Shown: positions 1-12,138 of the stretch, piece by piece
Layout: every line of letters begins with the position of its first letter
Position numbering within the stretch: the stretch's first letter is position 1
NCBI GenBank assembly: GCA_947561715.1
Contig: OX387197.1
Coordinates: forward strand, 15,435,001-15,499,000
Source of the DNA: Ascidia mentula
Lineage: Eukaryota; Chordata; Ascidiacea; Phlebobranchia; Ascidiidae
Direction of reading: 5' to 3'
Length of the DNA: 64,000 bases
Notes under the pieces: generated by a model
Seen by the model: the letters and a program-made list of their open reading frames with translations, nothing else
Told to the model about the DNA's origin: nothing
The model's database searches: none
Made by a program: the position numbers and the translations under genes

Positions 1-74
1 ATAGGCTGGACTCTGTTTTTTTCGCGACCCACTTAACAATGGGCGAGATAGGGCCGAAGTTAAGACTGGGTGGG
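1..74 (+). repeat. Type A monomer, reference copy (74 bp)
   Basis: Layout by monomer position: head 1-24, CGA linker 25-27, core CCCACTTAACAATGGG 28-43, CGAG 44-47, and the A-only extension 48-74 containing GGGCCGAAGTTAAGACTGGG. The extension itself starts ATAGG and ends TGGGTGGG, echoing the unit ends CTTAACAATGGGCGAG and CTTAACAATGGGAGAC, so it may be an old internal duplication. Positions 28-37 and 59-70 can pair (CTTAAC with GTTAAG, CCCA with TGGG, two-base bulge, 21-nt loop). GGCC occurs only in A. Common variants are TTTTCTTCGCG in the T tract, CGAAATT, and GACCAACTT. Confidence 0.95.
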
Positions 75-127
75 ATAGGCTGGACTCTGTTTTTTTCGAG
101 CCCCAAGCCCACTTAACAATGGGAGAC
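75..127 (+). repeat. Type B monomer, reference copy (53 bp)
   Basis: Same 24-bp head as A, then AGCCCCAAG at 25-33, the shared core at 34-49, and AGAC at 50-53. Two end variants alternate through the array: GGGAGAC (B) and GGGCGAC (B'). In domain I, B' usually precedes an A unit carrying GACCAACTT. A 54-bp form has eight T. B lacks the GGCC and CGCG of A but has TCGA. Confidence 0.95.
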
Positions 128-381
128 ATAGGCTGGACTCTGTTTTTTTCGCGACCCACTTAACAATGGGCGAGATAGGGCCGAAGTTAAGACTGGGTGG
201 GATAGGCTGGACTCTGTTTTTTTCGAGCCCCAAGCCCACTTAACAATGGGAGACATAGGCTGTACTCTGTTTTTTTCGCGACCCACTTAACAATGGGCGA
301 GATAGGGCCGAAGTTAAGACTGGGTGGGATAGGCTGGACTCTGTTTTTTTCGAGCCCCAAGCCCACTTAACAATGGGAGAC

Positions 382-562
382 ATAGGCTGTACTCTGTTTT
401 TTTCGAGCCCCAAGCCCACTTAACAATGGGAGACATAGGCTGGACTCTGTTTTCTTCGCGACCCACTTAACAATGGGCGAGATAGGGCCGAAGTTAAGAC
501 TGGGTGGGATAGGCTGGACTCTGTTTTTTTTCGAGCCCCAAGCCCACTTAACAATGGGCGAC
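382..562 (+). repeat. Recurring 181-bp start module of domain I higher-order repeats
   Basis: Three units in fixed order: a B with the GGCTGTACT head (382-434), an A with TTTTCTTCGCG (435-508), and a 54-bp T8 B' (509-562). The same module begins near 2953, 7686, 10659, 11528, 12651, 13446, 15256, 16556, 18005, 19454, 22894 and 24831, so it marks the register of the larger repeats although the distance between copies varies. Copies at 13446, 16556, 18005, 19454 and 22894 also share ATAAGCTGG at the T8 unit. Confidence 0.85.
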
Positions 563-668
563 ATAGGCTGGACTCTGTTTTTTTCGAGCCCCAAGCCCAC
601 TTAACAATGGGAGACATAGGCTGGACTCTGTTTTTTTCGAGCCCCAAGCCCACTTAACAATGGGCGAC

Positions 669-740
669 ATAGGCTGGACTGTTTTTTTCGCGACCAACTT
701 AACAATGGGCGAGATAGGGCCGAAGTTAAGACTGGGTGGG
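669..740 (+). repeat. 72-bp A variant (A72), first copy
   Basis: This A unit has lost two bases in the head (GGACTG then the T run, instead of GGACTCTG) and also carries GACCAACTT. The paired differences recur at many places, for example about 7973, 16843-16914, 30924-30995 and 33122, nearly always after a B' unit and before a B with the GGCTGTACT head. It is therefore one inherited unit type, not repeated chance loss. Confidence 0.85.
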
Positions 741-1629
741 ATAGGCTGTACTCTGTTTTTTTCGAGCCCCAAGCCCACTTAACAATGGGAGACATAGGCT
801 GGACTCTGTTTTTTTCGCGACCCACTTAACAATGGGCGAGATAGGGCCGAAATTAAGACTGGGTGGGGTAGGCTGGACTCTGTTTTCTTCGCGACCCACT
901 TAACAATGGGCGAGATAGGGCCGAAGTTAAGACTGGGTGGGATAGGCTGGACTCTGTTTTTTTCGAGCCCCAAGCCCACTTAACAATGGGAGACATAGGC
1001 TGGACTCTGTTTTTTTCGCGACCCACTTAACAATGGGCGAGATAGGGCCGAAGTTAAGACTGGGTGGGATAGGCTGGACTCTGTTTTTTTCGAGCCCCAA
1101 GCCCACTTAACAATGGGAGACATAGGCTGGACTCTGTTTTTTTCGCGACCCACTTAACAATGGGCGAGATAGGGCCGAAGTTAAGACTGGGTGGGATAGG
1201 CTGGACTCTGTTTTTTTCGAGCCCCAAGCCCACTTAACAATGGGAGACATAGGCTGTACTCTGTTTTTTTCGCGACCCACTTAACAATGGGCGAGATAGG
1301 GCCGAAGTTAAGACTGGGTGGGATAGGCTGGACTCTGTTTTCTTCGCGACCCACTTAACAATGGGCGAGATAGGGCCGAAGTTAAGACTGGGTGGGATAG
1401 GCTGGACTCTGTTTTTTTCGAGCCCCAATCCCACTTAACAATGGGAGACATAGGCTGGACTCTGTTTTTTTCGAGCCCCAAGCCCACTTAACAATGGGCG
1501 ACATAGGCTGGACTCTGTTTTTTTCGCGACCAACTTAACAATGGGCGAGATAGGGCCGAAGTTAAGACTGGGTGGGATAGGCTGGACTCTGTTTTTTTCG
1601 AGCCCCAAGCCCACTTAACAATGGGAGAC

Positions 1630-4600
1630 ATAGGCTGGACTCTGTTTTTTTCGAGCCCCAAGCCCACTTAACAATGGGCGACATAGGCTGGACTCCGTTT
1701 TTTTCGCGACCCACTTAACAATGGGCGAGATAGGGCCGAAATTAAGACTGGGTGGGATAGGCTGGACTCTGTTTTCTTCGCGACCCACTTAACAATGGGC
1801 GAGATAGGGCCGAAGTTAAGACTGGGTGGGATAGGCTGGACTCTGTTTTTTTCGAGCCCCAAGCCCACTTAACAATGGGAGACATAGGCTGGACTCTGTT
1901 TTTTTCGAGCCCCAAGCCCACTTAACAATGGGAGACATAGGCTGGACTCTGTTTTTTTCGCGACCCACTTAACAATGGGCGAGATAGGGCCGAAGTTAAG
2001 ACTGGGTGGGATAGGCTGGACTCTGTTTTTTTCGAGCCCCAAGCCCACTTAACAATGGGAGACATAGGCTGGACTCTGTTTTTTTCGCGACCCACTTAAC
2101 AATGGGCGAGATAGGGCCGAAGTTAAGACTGGGTGGGATAGGCTGGACTCTGTTTTTTTCCAGCCCCAAGCCCACTTAACAATGGGAGACATAGGCTGGA
2201 CTCTGTTTTTTTCGCGACCCACTTAACAATGGGCGAGATAGGGCCGAAGTTAAGACTGGGTGGGATAGGCTGGACTCTGTTTTCTTCGCGACCCACTTAA
2301 CAATGGGCGAGATAGGGCCGAAGTTAAGACTGGGTGGGATAGGCTGGACTCTGTTTTTTTCGAGCCCCAAGCCCACTTAACAATGGGAGACATAGGCTGG
2401 ACTCTGTTTTTTTCGAGCCCCAAGCCCACTTAACAATGGGCGACATAGGCTGGACTCTGTTTTTTTCCCGACCAACTTAACAATGGGCGAGATAGGGCCG
2501 AAATTAAGACTGGGTGGGATAGGCTGGACTCTGTTTTTTTCGAGCCCCAAGCCCACTTAACAATGGGAGACATAGGCTGGACTCTGTTTTTTTCGCGACC
2601 CACTTAACAATGGGCGAGATAGGGCCGAAGTTAAGACTGGGTGGGATAGGCTGGACTCTGTTTTTTTCGAGCCCCAAGCCCACTTAACAATGGGAGACAT
2701 AGGCTGGACTCTGTTTTTTTCGCGACCCACTTAACAATGGGCGAGATATGGCCGAAGTTAAGACTGGGTGGGATAGGCTGGACTCTGTTTTTTTCAAGCC
2801 CCAAGCCCACTTAACAATGGGAGACATAGGCTGTACTCTGTTTTTTTCGCGACCCACTTAACAATGGGCGAGATAGGGCCGAAGTTAAGACTGGGTGGGA
2901 TAGGCTGGACTCTGTTTTTTTCGAGCCCCAAGCCCACTTAACAATGGGAGACATAGGCTGTACTCTGTTTTTTTCGAGCCCCAAGCCCACTTAACAATGG
3001 GAGACATAGGCTGGACTCTGTTTTCTTCGCGACCCACTTAACAATGGGCGAGATAGGGCCGAAGTTAAGACTGGGTGGGATAGGCTGGACTCTGTTTTTT
3101 TTCGAGCCCCAAGCCCACTTAACAATGGGCGACATAGGGTGGACTCTGTTTTTTTCGAGCCCCAAGCCCACTTAGCAATGGGAGACATAGGCTGGACTCT
3201 GTTTTTTTCGAGCCCCTAGCCCACTTAACAATGGGAGACATAGGCTGGACTCTGTTTTTTTCGCGACCCACTTAACAATGGGCGAGATAGGGCCGAAGTT
3301 AAGACTGGGTGGGATAGGCTGGACTCTGTTTTTTTCGCGACCCACTTAAAAATGGGCGAGATAGGGCCGAAGTTAAGACTGGGTGGGATAGGCTGGACTC
3401 TGTTTTTTTCGAGCCCCAAGCCCACTTAACAATGGGAGACATAGGCTGTACTCTGTTTTTTTCGCGACCCACTTAACAATGGGCGAGATAGGGCCGAAGT
3501 TAAGACTGGGTGGGATAGGCTGGACTCTGTTTTTTTCGAGCCCCAAGCCCACTTAACAATGGGAGACATAGGCTGGACTCTGTTTTTTTCGAGCCCCAAG
3601 CCCACTTAACAATGGGAGACATAGGCTGGACTCTGTTTTTTTCGCGACCCACTTAACAATGGGCGAGATAGGGCCGAAGTTAAGACTGGGTGGGATAGGC
3701 TGGACTCTGTTTTTTTCGAGCCCCAAGCGCACTTAACAATGGGAGACATAGGCTGGACTCTGTTTTTTTCGCGACCCACTTAACAATGGGCGAGATAGGG
3801 CCGAAGTTAAGACTGGGTGGGATAGGCTGGACTCTGTTTTTTTCCAGCCCCAAGCCCACTTAACAATGGGAGACATAGGCTGGACTCTGTTTTTTTCGCG
3901 ACCCACTTAACAATGGGCGAGATAGGGCCGAAGTTAAGACTGGGTGGGATAGGCTGGACTCTGTTTTCTTCGCGACCCACTTAACAATGGGCGAGATAGG
4001 GCCGAAGTTAAGACTGGGTGGGATAGGCTGGACTCTGTTTTTTTCGAGCCCCAAGCCCACTTAACAATGGGAGACATAGGCTGGACTCTGTTTTTTTCGA
4101 GCCCCAAGCCCACTTAACAATGGGCGACATAGGCTGGACTCTGTTTTTTTCCCGACCAACTTAACAATGGGCGAGATAGGGCCGAAGTTAAGACTGGGTG
4201 GGATAGGCTGGACTCTGTTTTTTTCGAGCCCCAAGCCCACTTAACAATGGGAGACATAGGCTGGACTCTGTTTTTTTCGCGACCCACTTAACAATGGGCG
4301 AGATAGGGCCGAAGTTAAGACTGGGTGGGATAGGCTGGACTCTGTTTTTTTCGAGCCCCAAGCCCACTTAACAATGGGAGACATAGGCTGGACTCTGTTT
4401 TTTTCGCGACCCACTTAACAATGGGCGAGATAGGGCCGAAGTTAAGACTGGGTGGGATAGGCTGGACTCTGTTTTTTTCGAGCCCCAAGCCCACTTAACA
4501 ATGGGAGACATAGGCTGGACTCTGTTTTTTTCGCGACCAACTTAACAATGGGCGAGATAGGGCCGAAGTTAAGACTGGGTGGGATAGGCTGGACTCTGTT

Positions 4601-5705
4601 TTTTTCGAGCCCCAAGCCCACTTAACAATGGGAGACATAGGCTGGACTCTGTTTTTTTCGCGACCCACTTAACAATGGGCGAGATAGGGCCGAAGTTAAG
4701 ACTGGGTGGGATAGGCTGGACTCTGTTTTTTTCGAGCCCCAAGCCCACTTAACAATGGGAGACATAGGCTGTACTCTGTTTTTTTCGCGACCCACTTAAC
4801 AATGGGCGAGATAGGGCCGAAGTTAAGACTGGGTGGGATAGGCTGTACTCTGTTTTTTTCGAGCCCCAAGCCCACTTAACAATGGGAGACATAGGCTGGA
4901 CTCTGTTTTTTTCGCGACCCACTTAACAATGGGCGAGATAGGGCCGAAATTAAGACTGGGTGGGATAGGCTGGACTCTGTTTTCTTCGCGACCCACTTAA
5001 CAATGGGCGAGATAGGGCCGAAGTTAAGACTGGGTGGGATAGGCTGGACTCTGTTTTTTTCGAGCCCCAAGCCCACTTAACAATGGGAGACATAGGCTGG
5101 ACTCTGTTTTCTTCGCGACCCACTTAACAATGGGCGAGATAGGGCCGAAGTTAAGACTGGGTGGGATAGGCTGGACTCTGTTTTTTTCGAGCCCCAAGCC
5201 CACTTAACAATGGGCGACATAGGCTGGACTCTGTTTTTTTCGAGCCCCAAGCCCACTTAACAATGGGAGACATAGGCTGGACTCTGTTTTTTTCGAGCCC
5301 CAAGCCCACATAACAATGGGCGACATAGGCTGGACTCTGTTTTTTTCGCGACCAACTTAACAATGGGCGAGATAGGGCCGAAGTTAAGACTGGGTGGGAT
5401 AGGCTGGACTCTGTTTTTTTCGAGCCCCAAGCCCACTTAACAATGGGAGACATAGGCTGGACTCTGTTTTTTTCGCGACCCACTTAACAATGGGCGAGAT
5501 AGGGCTGAAGTTAAGACTGGGTGGGATAGGCTGGACTCTGTTTTTTTCGAGCCCCAAGCCCACTTAACAATGGGAGACATAGGCTGGACTCTGTTTTTTT
5601 CGCGACCCACTTAACAATGGGCGAGATAGGGCCGAAATTAAGACTGGGTGGGATAGGCTGGACTCTGTTTTTTTCGAGCCCCAAGCCCACTTAACAATGG
5701 GCGAC
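1630..5705 (+). repeat. Mosaic AB/AAB/ABB satellite, no long tandem period resolved
   Basis: Forward units of both types with domain I markers (GGCTGTACT, CGAAATT, TTTTCTTCGCG, GACCAACTT). A start module lies at 2953 and a core variant TTAAAAATGG at about 3347. No gene-like or unique sequence was seen. Short frames here are repeat translations. Confidence 0.85.
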
Positions 5706-6795
5706 ATAGGCTGGACTCTGTTTTTTTCGCGACCCACTTAACAATGGGCGAGATAGGGCCGAAGTTAAGACTGGGTGGGATAGGCTGGACTCTGTTTTTT
5801 TCGAGCCCCAAGCCCACTTAACAATGGGAGACATAGGCTGGACTCTGTTTTTTTCGCGACCCACTTAACAATGGGCGAGATAGGGCCGAAGTTAAGACTG
5901 GGTGGGATAGGCTGGACTCTGTTTTTTTCGAGCCCCAAGCCCACTTAACAATGGGAGACATAGGCTGTACTCTGTTTTTTTCGCGACCCACTTAACAATG
6001 GGCGAGATAGGGCCGAAGTTAAGACTGGGTGGGATAGGCTGTACTCTGTTTTTTTCGAGCCCCAAGCCCACTTAACAATGGGAGACATAGGCTGGACTCT
6101 GTTTTTTTCGCGACCCACTTAACAATGGGCGAGATAGGGCCGAAATTAAGACTGGGTGTGATAGGCTGGACTCTGTTTTCTTCGCGACCCACTTAACAAT
6201 GGGCGAGATAGGGCCGAAGTTAAGACTGGGTGGGATAGGCTGGACTCTGTTTTTTTCGAGCCCCAAGCCTACTTAACAATGGGAGACATAGGCTGGACTC
6301 TGTTTTCTTCGCGACCCACTTAACAATGGGCGAGATAGGGCCGAAGTTAAGACTGGGTGGGATAGGCTGGACTCTGTTTTTTTCGAGCCCCAAGCCCACT
6401 TAACAATGGGAGACATAGGCTGGACTCTGTTTTTTTCGCGACCCACTTAACAATGGGCGAGATAGGGCCGAAGTTAAGACTGGGTGGGATAGGCTGGACT
6501 CTGTTTTTTTCGCGACCCACTTAAAAATGGGCGAGATAGGGCCGAAGTTAAGACTGGGTGGGATAGGCTGGACTCTGTTTTTTTCGAGCCCCAAGCCCAC
6601 TTAACAATGGGAGACATAGGCTGTACTCTGTTTTTTTCGCGACCCACTTAACAATGGGCGAGATAGGGCCGAAGTTAAGACTGGGTGGGATAGGCTGGAC
6701 TCTGTTTTTTTCGAGCCCCAAGCCCACTTAACAATGGGAGACATAGGCTGGACTCTGTTTTTTTCGAGCCCCAAGCCCACTTAACAATGGGAGAC
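5706..6795 (+). repeat. Segmental duplication, copy 1 (3355-bp spacing)
   Basis: Matches about 9061-10150 at a constant 3355-bp offset. Shared rare variants are GGTGTGATAGG (6156 and 9511) and TTAAAAATGG (about 6522 and 9877), with the same unit order. Similarity ends where B and B' variants part near 6795. Confidence 0.8.
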
Positions 6796-7304
6796 ATAGG
6801 CTGGACTCTGTTTTTTTCGCGACCCACTTAACAATGGGCGAGATAGGGCCGAAGTTAAGACTGGGTGGGATAGGCTGGACTCTGTTTTTTTCCAGCCCCA
6901 AGCCCACTTAACAATGGGAGACATAGGCTGGAATCTGTTTTTTTCGCGACCCACTTAACAATGGGCGAGATAGGGCCGAAGTTAAGACTGGGTGGGATAG
7001 GCTGGACTCTGTTTTCTTCGCGACCCACTTAACAATGGGCGAGATAGGGCCGAAGTTAAGACTGGGTGGGATAGGCTGGACTCTGTTTTTTTCGAGCCCC
7101 AAGCCCACTTAACAATGGGAGACATAGGCTGGACTCTGTTTTTTTCGAGCCCCAAGCCCACTTAACAATGGGCGACATAGGCTGGACTCTGTTTTTTTCC
7201 CGACCAACTTAACAATGGGCGAGATAGGGCCGAAGTTAAGACTGGGTGGGATAGGCTGGACTCTGTTTTTTTTCGAGCCCCAAGCCCACTTAACAATGGG
7301 AGAC

Positions 7305-8933
7305 ATAGGCTGGACTCTGTTTTTTTCGCGACCCACTTAACAATGGGCGAGATAGGGCCGAAGTTAAGACTGGGTGGGATAGGCTGGACTCTGTTTTTTT
7401 CGAGCCCCAAGCCCACTTAACAATGGGAGACATAGGCTGGACTCTGTTTTTTTCGCGACCCACTTAACAATGGGCGAGATATGGCCGAAGTTAAGACTGG
7501 GTGGGATAGGCTGGACTCTGTTTTTTTCGAGCCCCAAGCCCACTTAACAATGGGAGACATAGGCTGTACTCTGTTTTTTTCGCGACCCACTTAACAATGG
7601 GCGAGATAGGGCCGAAGTTAAGACTGGGTGGGATAGGCTGGACTCTGTTTTTTTCGAGCCCCAAGCCCACTTAACAATGGGAGACATAGGCTGTACTCTG
7701 TTTTTTTCGAGCCCCAAGCCCACTTAACAATGGGAGACATAGGCTGGACTCTGTTTTCTTCGCGACCCACTTAACAATGGGCGAGATAGGGCCGAAGTTA
7801 AGACTGGGTGGGATAGGCTGGACTCTGTTTTTTTTCGAGCCCCAAGCCCACTTAACAATGGGCGACATAGGCTGGACTCTGTTTTTTTCGAGCCCCAAGC
7901 CCACTTAACAATGGGAGACATAGGCTGGACTCTGTTTTTTTCGAGCCCCAAGCCCACTTAACAATGGGCGACATAGGCTGGACTGTTTTTTTCGCGACCA
8001 ACTTAACAATGGGCGAGATAGGGCCGAAGTTAAGACTGGGTGGGATAGGCTGTACTCTGTTTTTTTCGAGCCCCAAGCCCACTTAACAATGGGAGACATA
8101 GGCTGGACTCTGTTTTTTTCGCGACCCACTTAACAATGGGCGAGATAGGGCCGAAATTAAGACTGGGTGGTGTAGGCTGGACTCTGTTTTCTTCGCGACC
8201 CACTTAACAATGGGCGAGATAGGGCCGAAGTTAAGACTGGGTGGGATAGGCTGGACTCTGTTTTTTTCGAGCCCCAAGCCCACTTAACAATGGGAGACAT
8301 AGGCTGGACTCTGTTTTTTTCGCGACCCACTTAACAATGGGCGAGATAGGGCCGAAGTTAAGACTGGGTGGGATAGGCTGGACTCTGTTTTTTTCGAGCC
8401 CCAAGCCCACTTAACAATGGGAGACATAGGCTGGACTCTGTTTTTTTCGCGACCCACTTAACAATGGGCGAGATAGGGCCGAAGTTAAGACTGGGTGGGA
8501 TAGGCTGGACTCTGTTTTTTTCGAGCCCCAAGCCCACTTAACAATGGGAGACATAGGCTGTACTCTGTTTTTTTCGCGACCCACTTAACAATGGGCGAGA
8601 TAGGGCCGAAGTTAAGACTGGGTGGGATAGGCTGGACTCTGTTTTCTTCGCGACCCACTTAACAATGGGCGAGATAGGGCCGAAGTTAAGACTGGGTGGG
8701 ATAGGCTGGACTCTGTTTTTTTCGAGCCCCAATCCCACTTAACAATGGGAGACATAGGCTGGACTCTGTTTTTTTCGAGCCCCAAGCCCACTTAACAATG
8801 GGCGACATAGGCTGGACTCTGTTTTTTTCGCGACCAACTTAACAATGGGCGAGATAGGGCCGAAGTTAAGACTGGGTGGGATAGGCTGGACTCTGTTTTT
8901 TTCGAGCCCCAAGCCCACTTAACAATGGGAGAC
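7305..8933 (+). repeat. Long-range segmental duplication, copy 2
   Basis: Second copy of the 1.63-kb segment at 1-1629, with the same order of A, B, 72-bp and 54-bp units. The two copies are separated by about 5.7 kb of other satellite text, so they do not form a simple tandem pair. Either the period is 7304 bp with later change between copies, or one copy was placed by a longer-range exchange. Confidence 0.85.
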
Positions 8934-9060
8934 ATAGGCTGGACTCTGTTTTTTTCGCGACCCACTTAACAATGGGCGAGATAGGGCCGAAGTTAAGACT
9001 GGGTGGGATAGGCTGGACTCTGTTTTTTTCGAGCCCCAAGCCCACTTAACAATGGGAGAC

Positions 9061-10150
9061 ATAGGCTGGACTCTGTTTTTTTCGCGACCCACTTAACAAT
9101 GGGCGAGATAGGGCCGAAGTTAAGACTGGGTGGGATAGGCTGGACTCTGTTTTTTTCGAGCCCCAAGCCCACTTAACAATGGGAGACATAGGCTGTACTC
9201 TGTTTTTTTCGCGACCCACTTAACAATGGGCGAGATAGGGCCGAAGTTAAGACTGGGTGGGATAGGCTGGACTCTGTTTTTTTCGAGCCCCAAGCCCACT
9301 TAACAATGGGAGACATAGGCTGTACTCTGTTTTTTTCGCGACCCACTTAACAATGGACGAGATAGGGCCGAAGTTAAGACTGGGTGGGATAGGCTGTACT
9401 CTGTTTTTTTCGAGCCCCAAGCCCACTTAACAATGGGAGACATAGGCTGGACTCTGTTTTTTTCGCGACCCACTTAACAATGGGCGAGATAGGGCCGAAA
9501 TTAAGACTGGGTGTGATAGGCTGGACTCTGTTTTCTTCGCGACCCACTTAACAATGGGCGAGATAGGGCCGAAGTTAAGACTGGGTGGGATAGGCTGGAC
9601 TCTGTTTTTTTCGAGCCCCAAGCCCACTTAACAATGGGAGACATAGGCTGGACTCTGTTTTCTTCGCGACCCACTTAACAATGGGCGAGATAGGGCCGAA
9701 GTTAAGACTGGGTGGGATAGGCTGGACTCTGTTTTTTTCGAGCCCCAAGCCCACTTAACAATGGGAGACATAGGCTGGACTCTGTTTTTTTCGCGACCCA
9801 CTTAACAATGGGCGAGATAGGGCCGAAGTTAAGACTGGGTGGGATAGGCTGGACTCTGTTTTTTTCGCGACCCACTTAAAAATGGGCGAGATAGGGCCGA
9901 AGTTAAGACTGGGTGGGATAGGCTGGACTCTGTTTTTTTCGAGCCCCAAGCCCACTTAACAATGGGAGACATAGGCTGTACTCTGTTTTTTTCGCGACCC
10001 ACTTAACAATGGGCGAGATAGGGCCGAAGTTAAGACTGGGTGGGATAGGCTGGACTCTGTTTTTTTCGAGCCCCAATCCCACTTAACAATGGGAGACATA
10101 GGCTGGACTCTGTTTTTTTCGAGCCCCAAGCCCACTTAACAATGGGCGAC
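9061..10150 (+). repeat. Segmental duplication, copy 2 (3355-bp spacing)
   Basis: Second copy of about 5706-6795, with the same GGTGTGATAGG unit and the same TTAAAAATGG unit. It lies just after the second copy of the 7304-bp duplication, so the first 10 kb is an interleaved patchwork of duplicated blocks. Confidence 0.8.
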
Positions 10151-10658
10151 ATAGGCTGGACTCTGTTTTTTTCGCGACCAACTTAACAATGGGCGAGATA
10201 GGGCCGAAGTTAAGACTGGGTGGGATAGGCTGGACTCTGTTTTTTTCGAGCCCCAAGCCCACTTAACAATGGGAGACATAGGCTGGACTCTGTTTTTTTC
10301 GCGACCCACTTAACAATGGGCGAGATAGGGCCGAAGTTAAGACTGGGTGGGATAGGCTGGACTCTGTTTTTTTCGAGCCCCAAGCCCACTTAACAATGGG
10401 AGACATAGGCTGGACTCTGTTTTTTTCGCGACCCACTTAACAATGGGCGAGATAGGGCCGAAGTTAAGACTGGGTGGGATAGGCTGGACTCTGTTTTTTT
10501 CGAGCCCCAAGCCCACTTAACAATGGGAGACATAGGCTGTACTCTGTTTTTTTCGCGACCCACTTAACAATGGGCGAGATAGGGCCGAAGTTAAGACTGG
10601 GTGGGATAGGCTGGACTCTGTTTTTTTCGAGCCCCAAGCCCACTTAACAATGGGAGAC

Positions 10659-12138
10659 ATAGGCTGTACTCTGTTTTTTTCGAGCCCCAAGCCCACTTAA
10701 CAATGGGAGACATAGGCTGGACTCTGTTTTCTTCGCGACCCACTTAACAATGGGCGAGATAGGGCCGAAGTTAAGACTGGGTGGGATAGGCTGGACTCTG
10801 TTTTTTTTCGAGCCCCAAGCCCACTTAACAATGGGCGACATAGGCTGGACTCTGTTTTTTTCGAGCCCCAAGCCCACTTAACAATGGGAGACATAGGCTG
10901 GACTCTGTTTTTTTCGCGACCCACTTAACAATGGGCGAGATAGGGCCGAAGTTAAGACTGGGTGGGATAGGCTGGACTCTGTTTTTTTCGCGACCCACTT
11001 AAAAATGGGCGAGATAGGGCCGAAGTTAAGACTGGGTGGGATAGGCTGGACTCTGTTTTTTTCGAGCCCCAAGCCCACTTAACAATGGGAGACATAGGCT
11101 GTACTCTGTTTTTTTCGCGACCCACTTAACAATGGGCGAGATAGGGCCGAAGTTAAGACTGGGTGGGATAGGCTGGACTCTGTTTTTTTCGAGCCCCAAT
11201 CCCACTTAACAATGGGAGACATAGGCTGGACTCTGTTTTTTTCGAGCCCCAAGCCCACTTAACAATGGGAGACATAGGCTGGACTCTGTTTTTTTCGCGA
11301 CCCACTTAACAATGGGCGAGATAGGGCCGAAGTTAAGACTGGGTGGGATAGGCTGGACTCTGTTTTTTTCGAGCCCCAAGCCCACTTAACAATGGGAGAC
11401 ATAGGCTGTACTCTGTTTTTTTCGCGACCCACTTAACAATGGGCGAGATAGGGCCGAAGTTAAGACTGGGTGGGATAGGCTGGACTCTGTTTTTTTCGAG
11501 CCCCAAGCCCACTTAACAATGGGAGACATAGGCTGTACTCTGTTTTTTTCGAGCCCCAAGCCCACTTAACAATGGGAGACATAGGCTGGACTCTGTTTTC
11601 TTCGCGACCCACTTAACAATGGGCGAGATAGGGCCGAAGTTAAGACTGGGTGGGATAGGCTGGACTCTGTTTTTTTTCGAGCCCCAAGCCCACTTAACAA
11701 TGGGCGACATAGGCTGGACTCTGTTTTTTTCGAGCCCCAAGCCCACTTAACAATGGGAGACATAGGCTGGACTCTGTTTTTTTCGCGACCCACTTAACAA
11801 TGGGCGAGATAGGGCCGAAGTTAAGACTGGGTGGGATAGGCTGGACTCTGTTTTTTTCGCGACCCACTTAAAAATGGGCGAGATAGGGCCGAAGTTAAGA
11901 CTGGGTGGGATAGGCTGGACTCTGTTTTTTTCGAGCCCCAAGCCCACTTAACAATGGGAGACATAGGCTGTACTCTGTTTTTTTCGCGACCCACTTAACA
12001 ATGGGCGAGATAGGGCCGAAGTTAAGACTGGGTGGGATAGGCTGGACTCTGTTTTTTTCGAGCCCCAATCCCACTTAACAATGGGAGACATAGGCTGGAC
12101 TCTGTTTTTTTCGAGCCCCAAGCCCACTTAACAATGGG
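10659..12138 (+). repeat. 869-bp higher-order repeat, about 1.7 copies
   Basis: Copy 1 is 10659-11527, in order B A B'(54) B A A B A B B A B A B: 14 units, eight B (one of 54 bp) and six A, summing to 869 bp. Copy 2 starts at 11528 and repeats the order, including TTAAAAATGG (about 10999 and 11868) and CCCCAATCCC (11198 and 12067), until B is replaced by B' near 12138. Confidence 0.88.

Larger units (their letters stand above)
1..1629 (+). repeat. Long-range segmental duplication, copy 1 (7304-bp spacing)
   Basis: Unit order and rare variants match 7305-8933 at a constant 7304-bp offset: GGCTGTACT at 255 and 382, T8 near 530, the 72-bp A at 669, the GTAGGCTGG head, and CCCCAATCCC at 1427. 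The copies diverge where the next unit is B here and A there. One visible difference is ATATGG near 7480 against ATAGGG here. Confidence 0.85.

Noticed and set aside
1-74. CENP-B box, which would support a centromeric role.
   Set aside because: Neither TTCGCGACCC nor the reverse-strand TTCGGCCCTATC fits the required spacing of TTCG, A and CGGG. Centromere identity is not shown.
40-80. G-quadruplex from four GGG runs at the end of each A unit.
   Set aside because: The gaps are about 7, 14 and 1 bases. The long middle gap and its competing hairpin make a stable structure doubtful.
75-127. TTCGAGCCCC in B resembles a tRNA T arm or Pol III B box, with a T run nearby.
   Set aside because: There is no matching A box, no tRNA fold, and the T run lies before the motif on that strand, so it cannot serve as its terminator.
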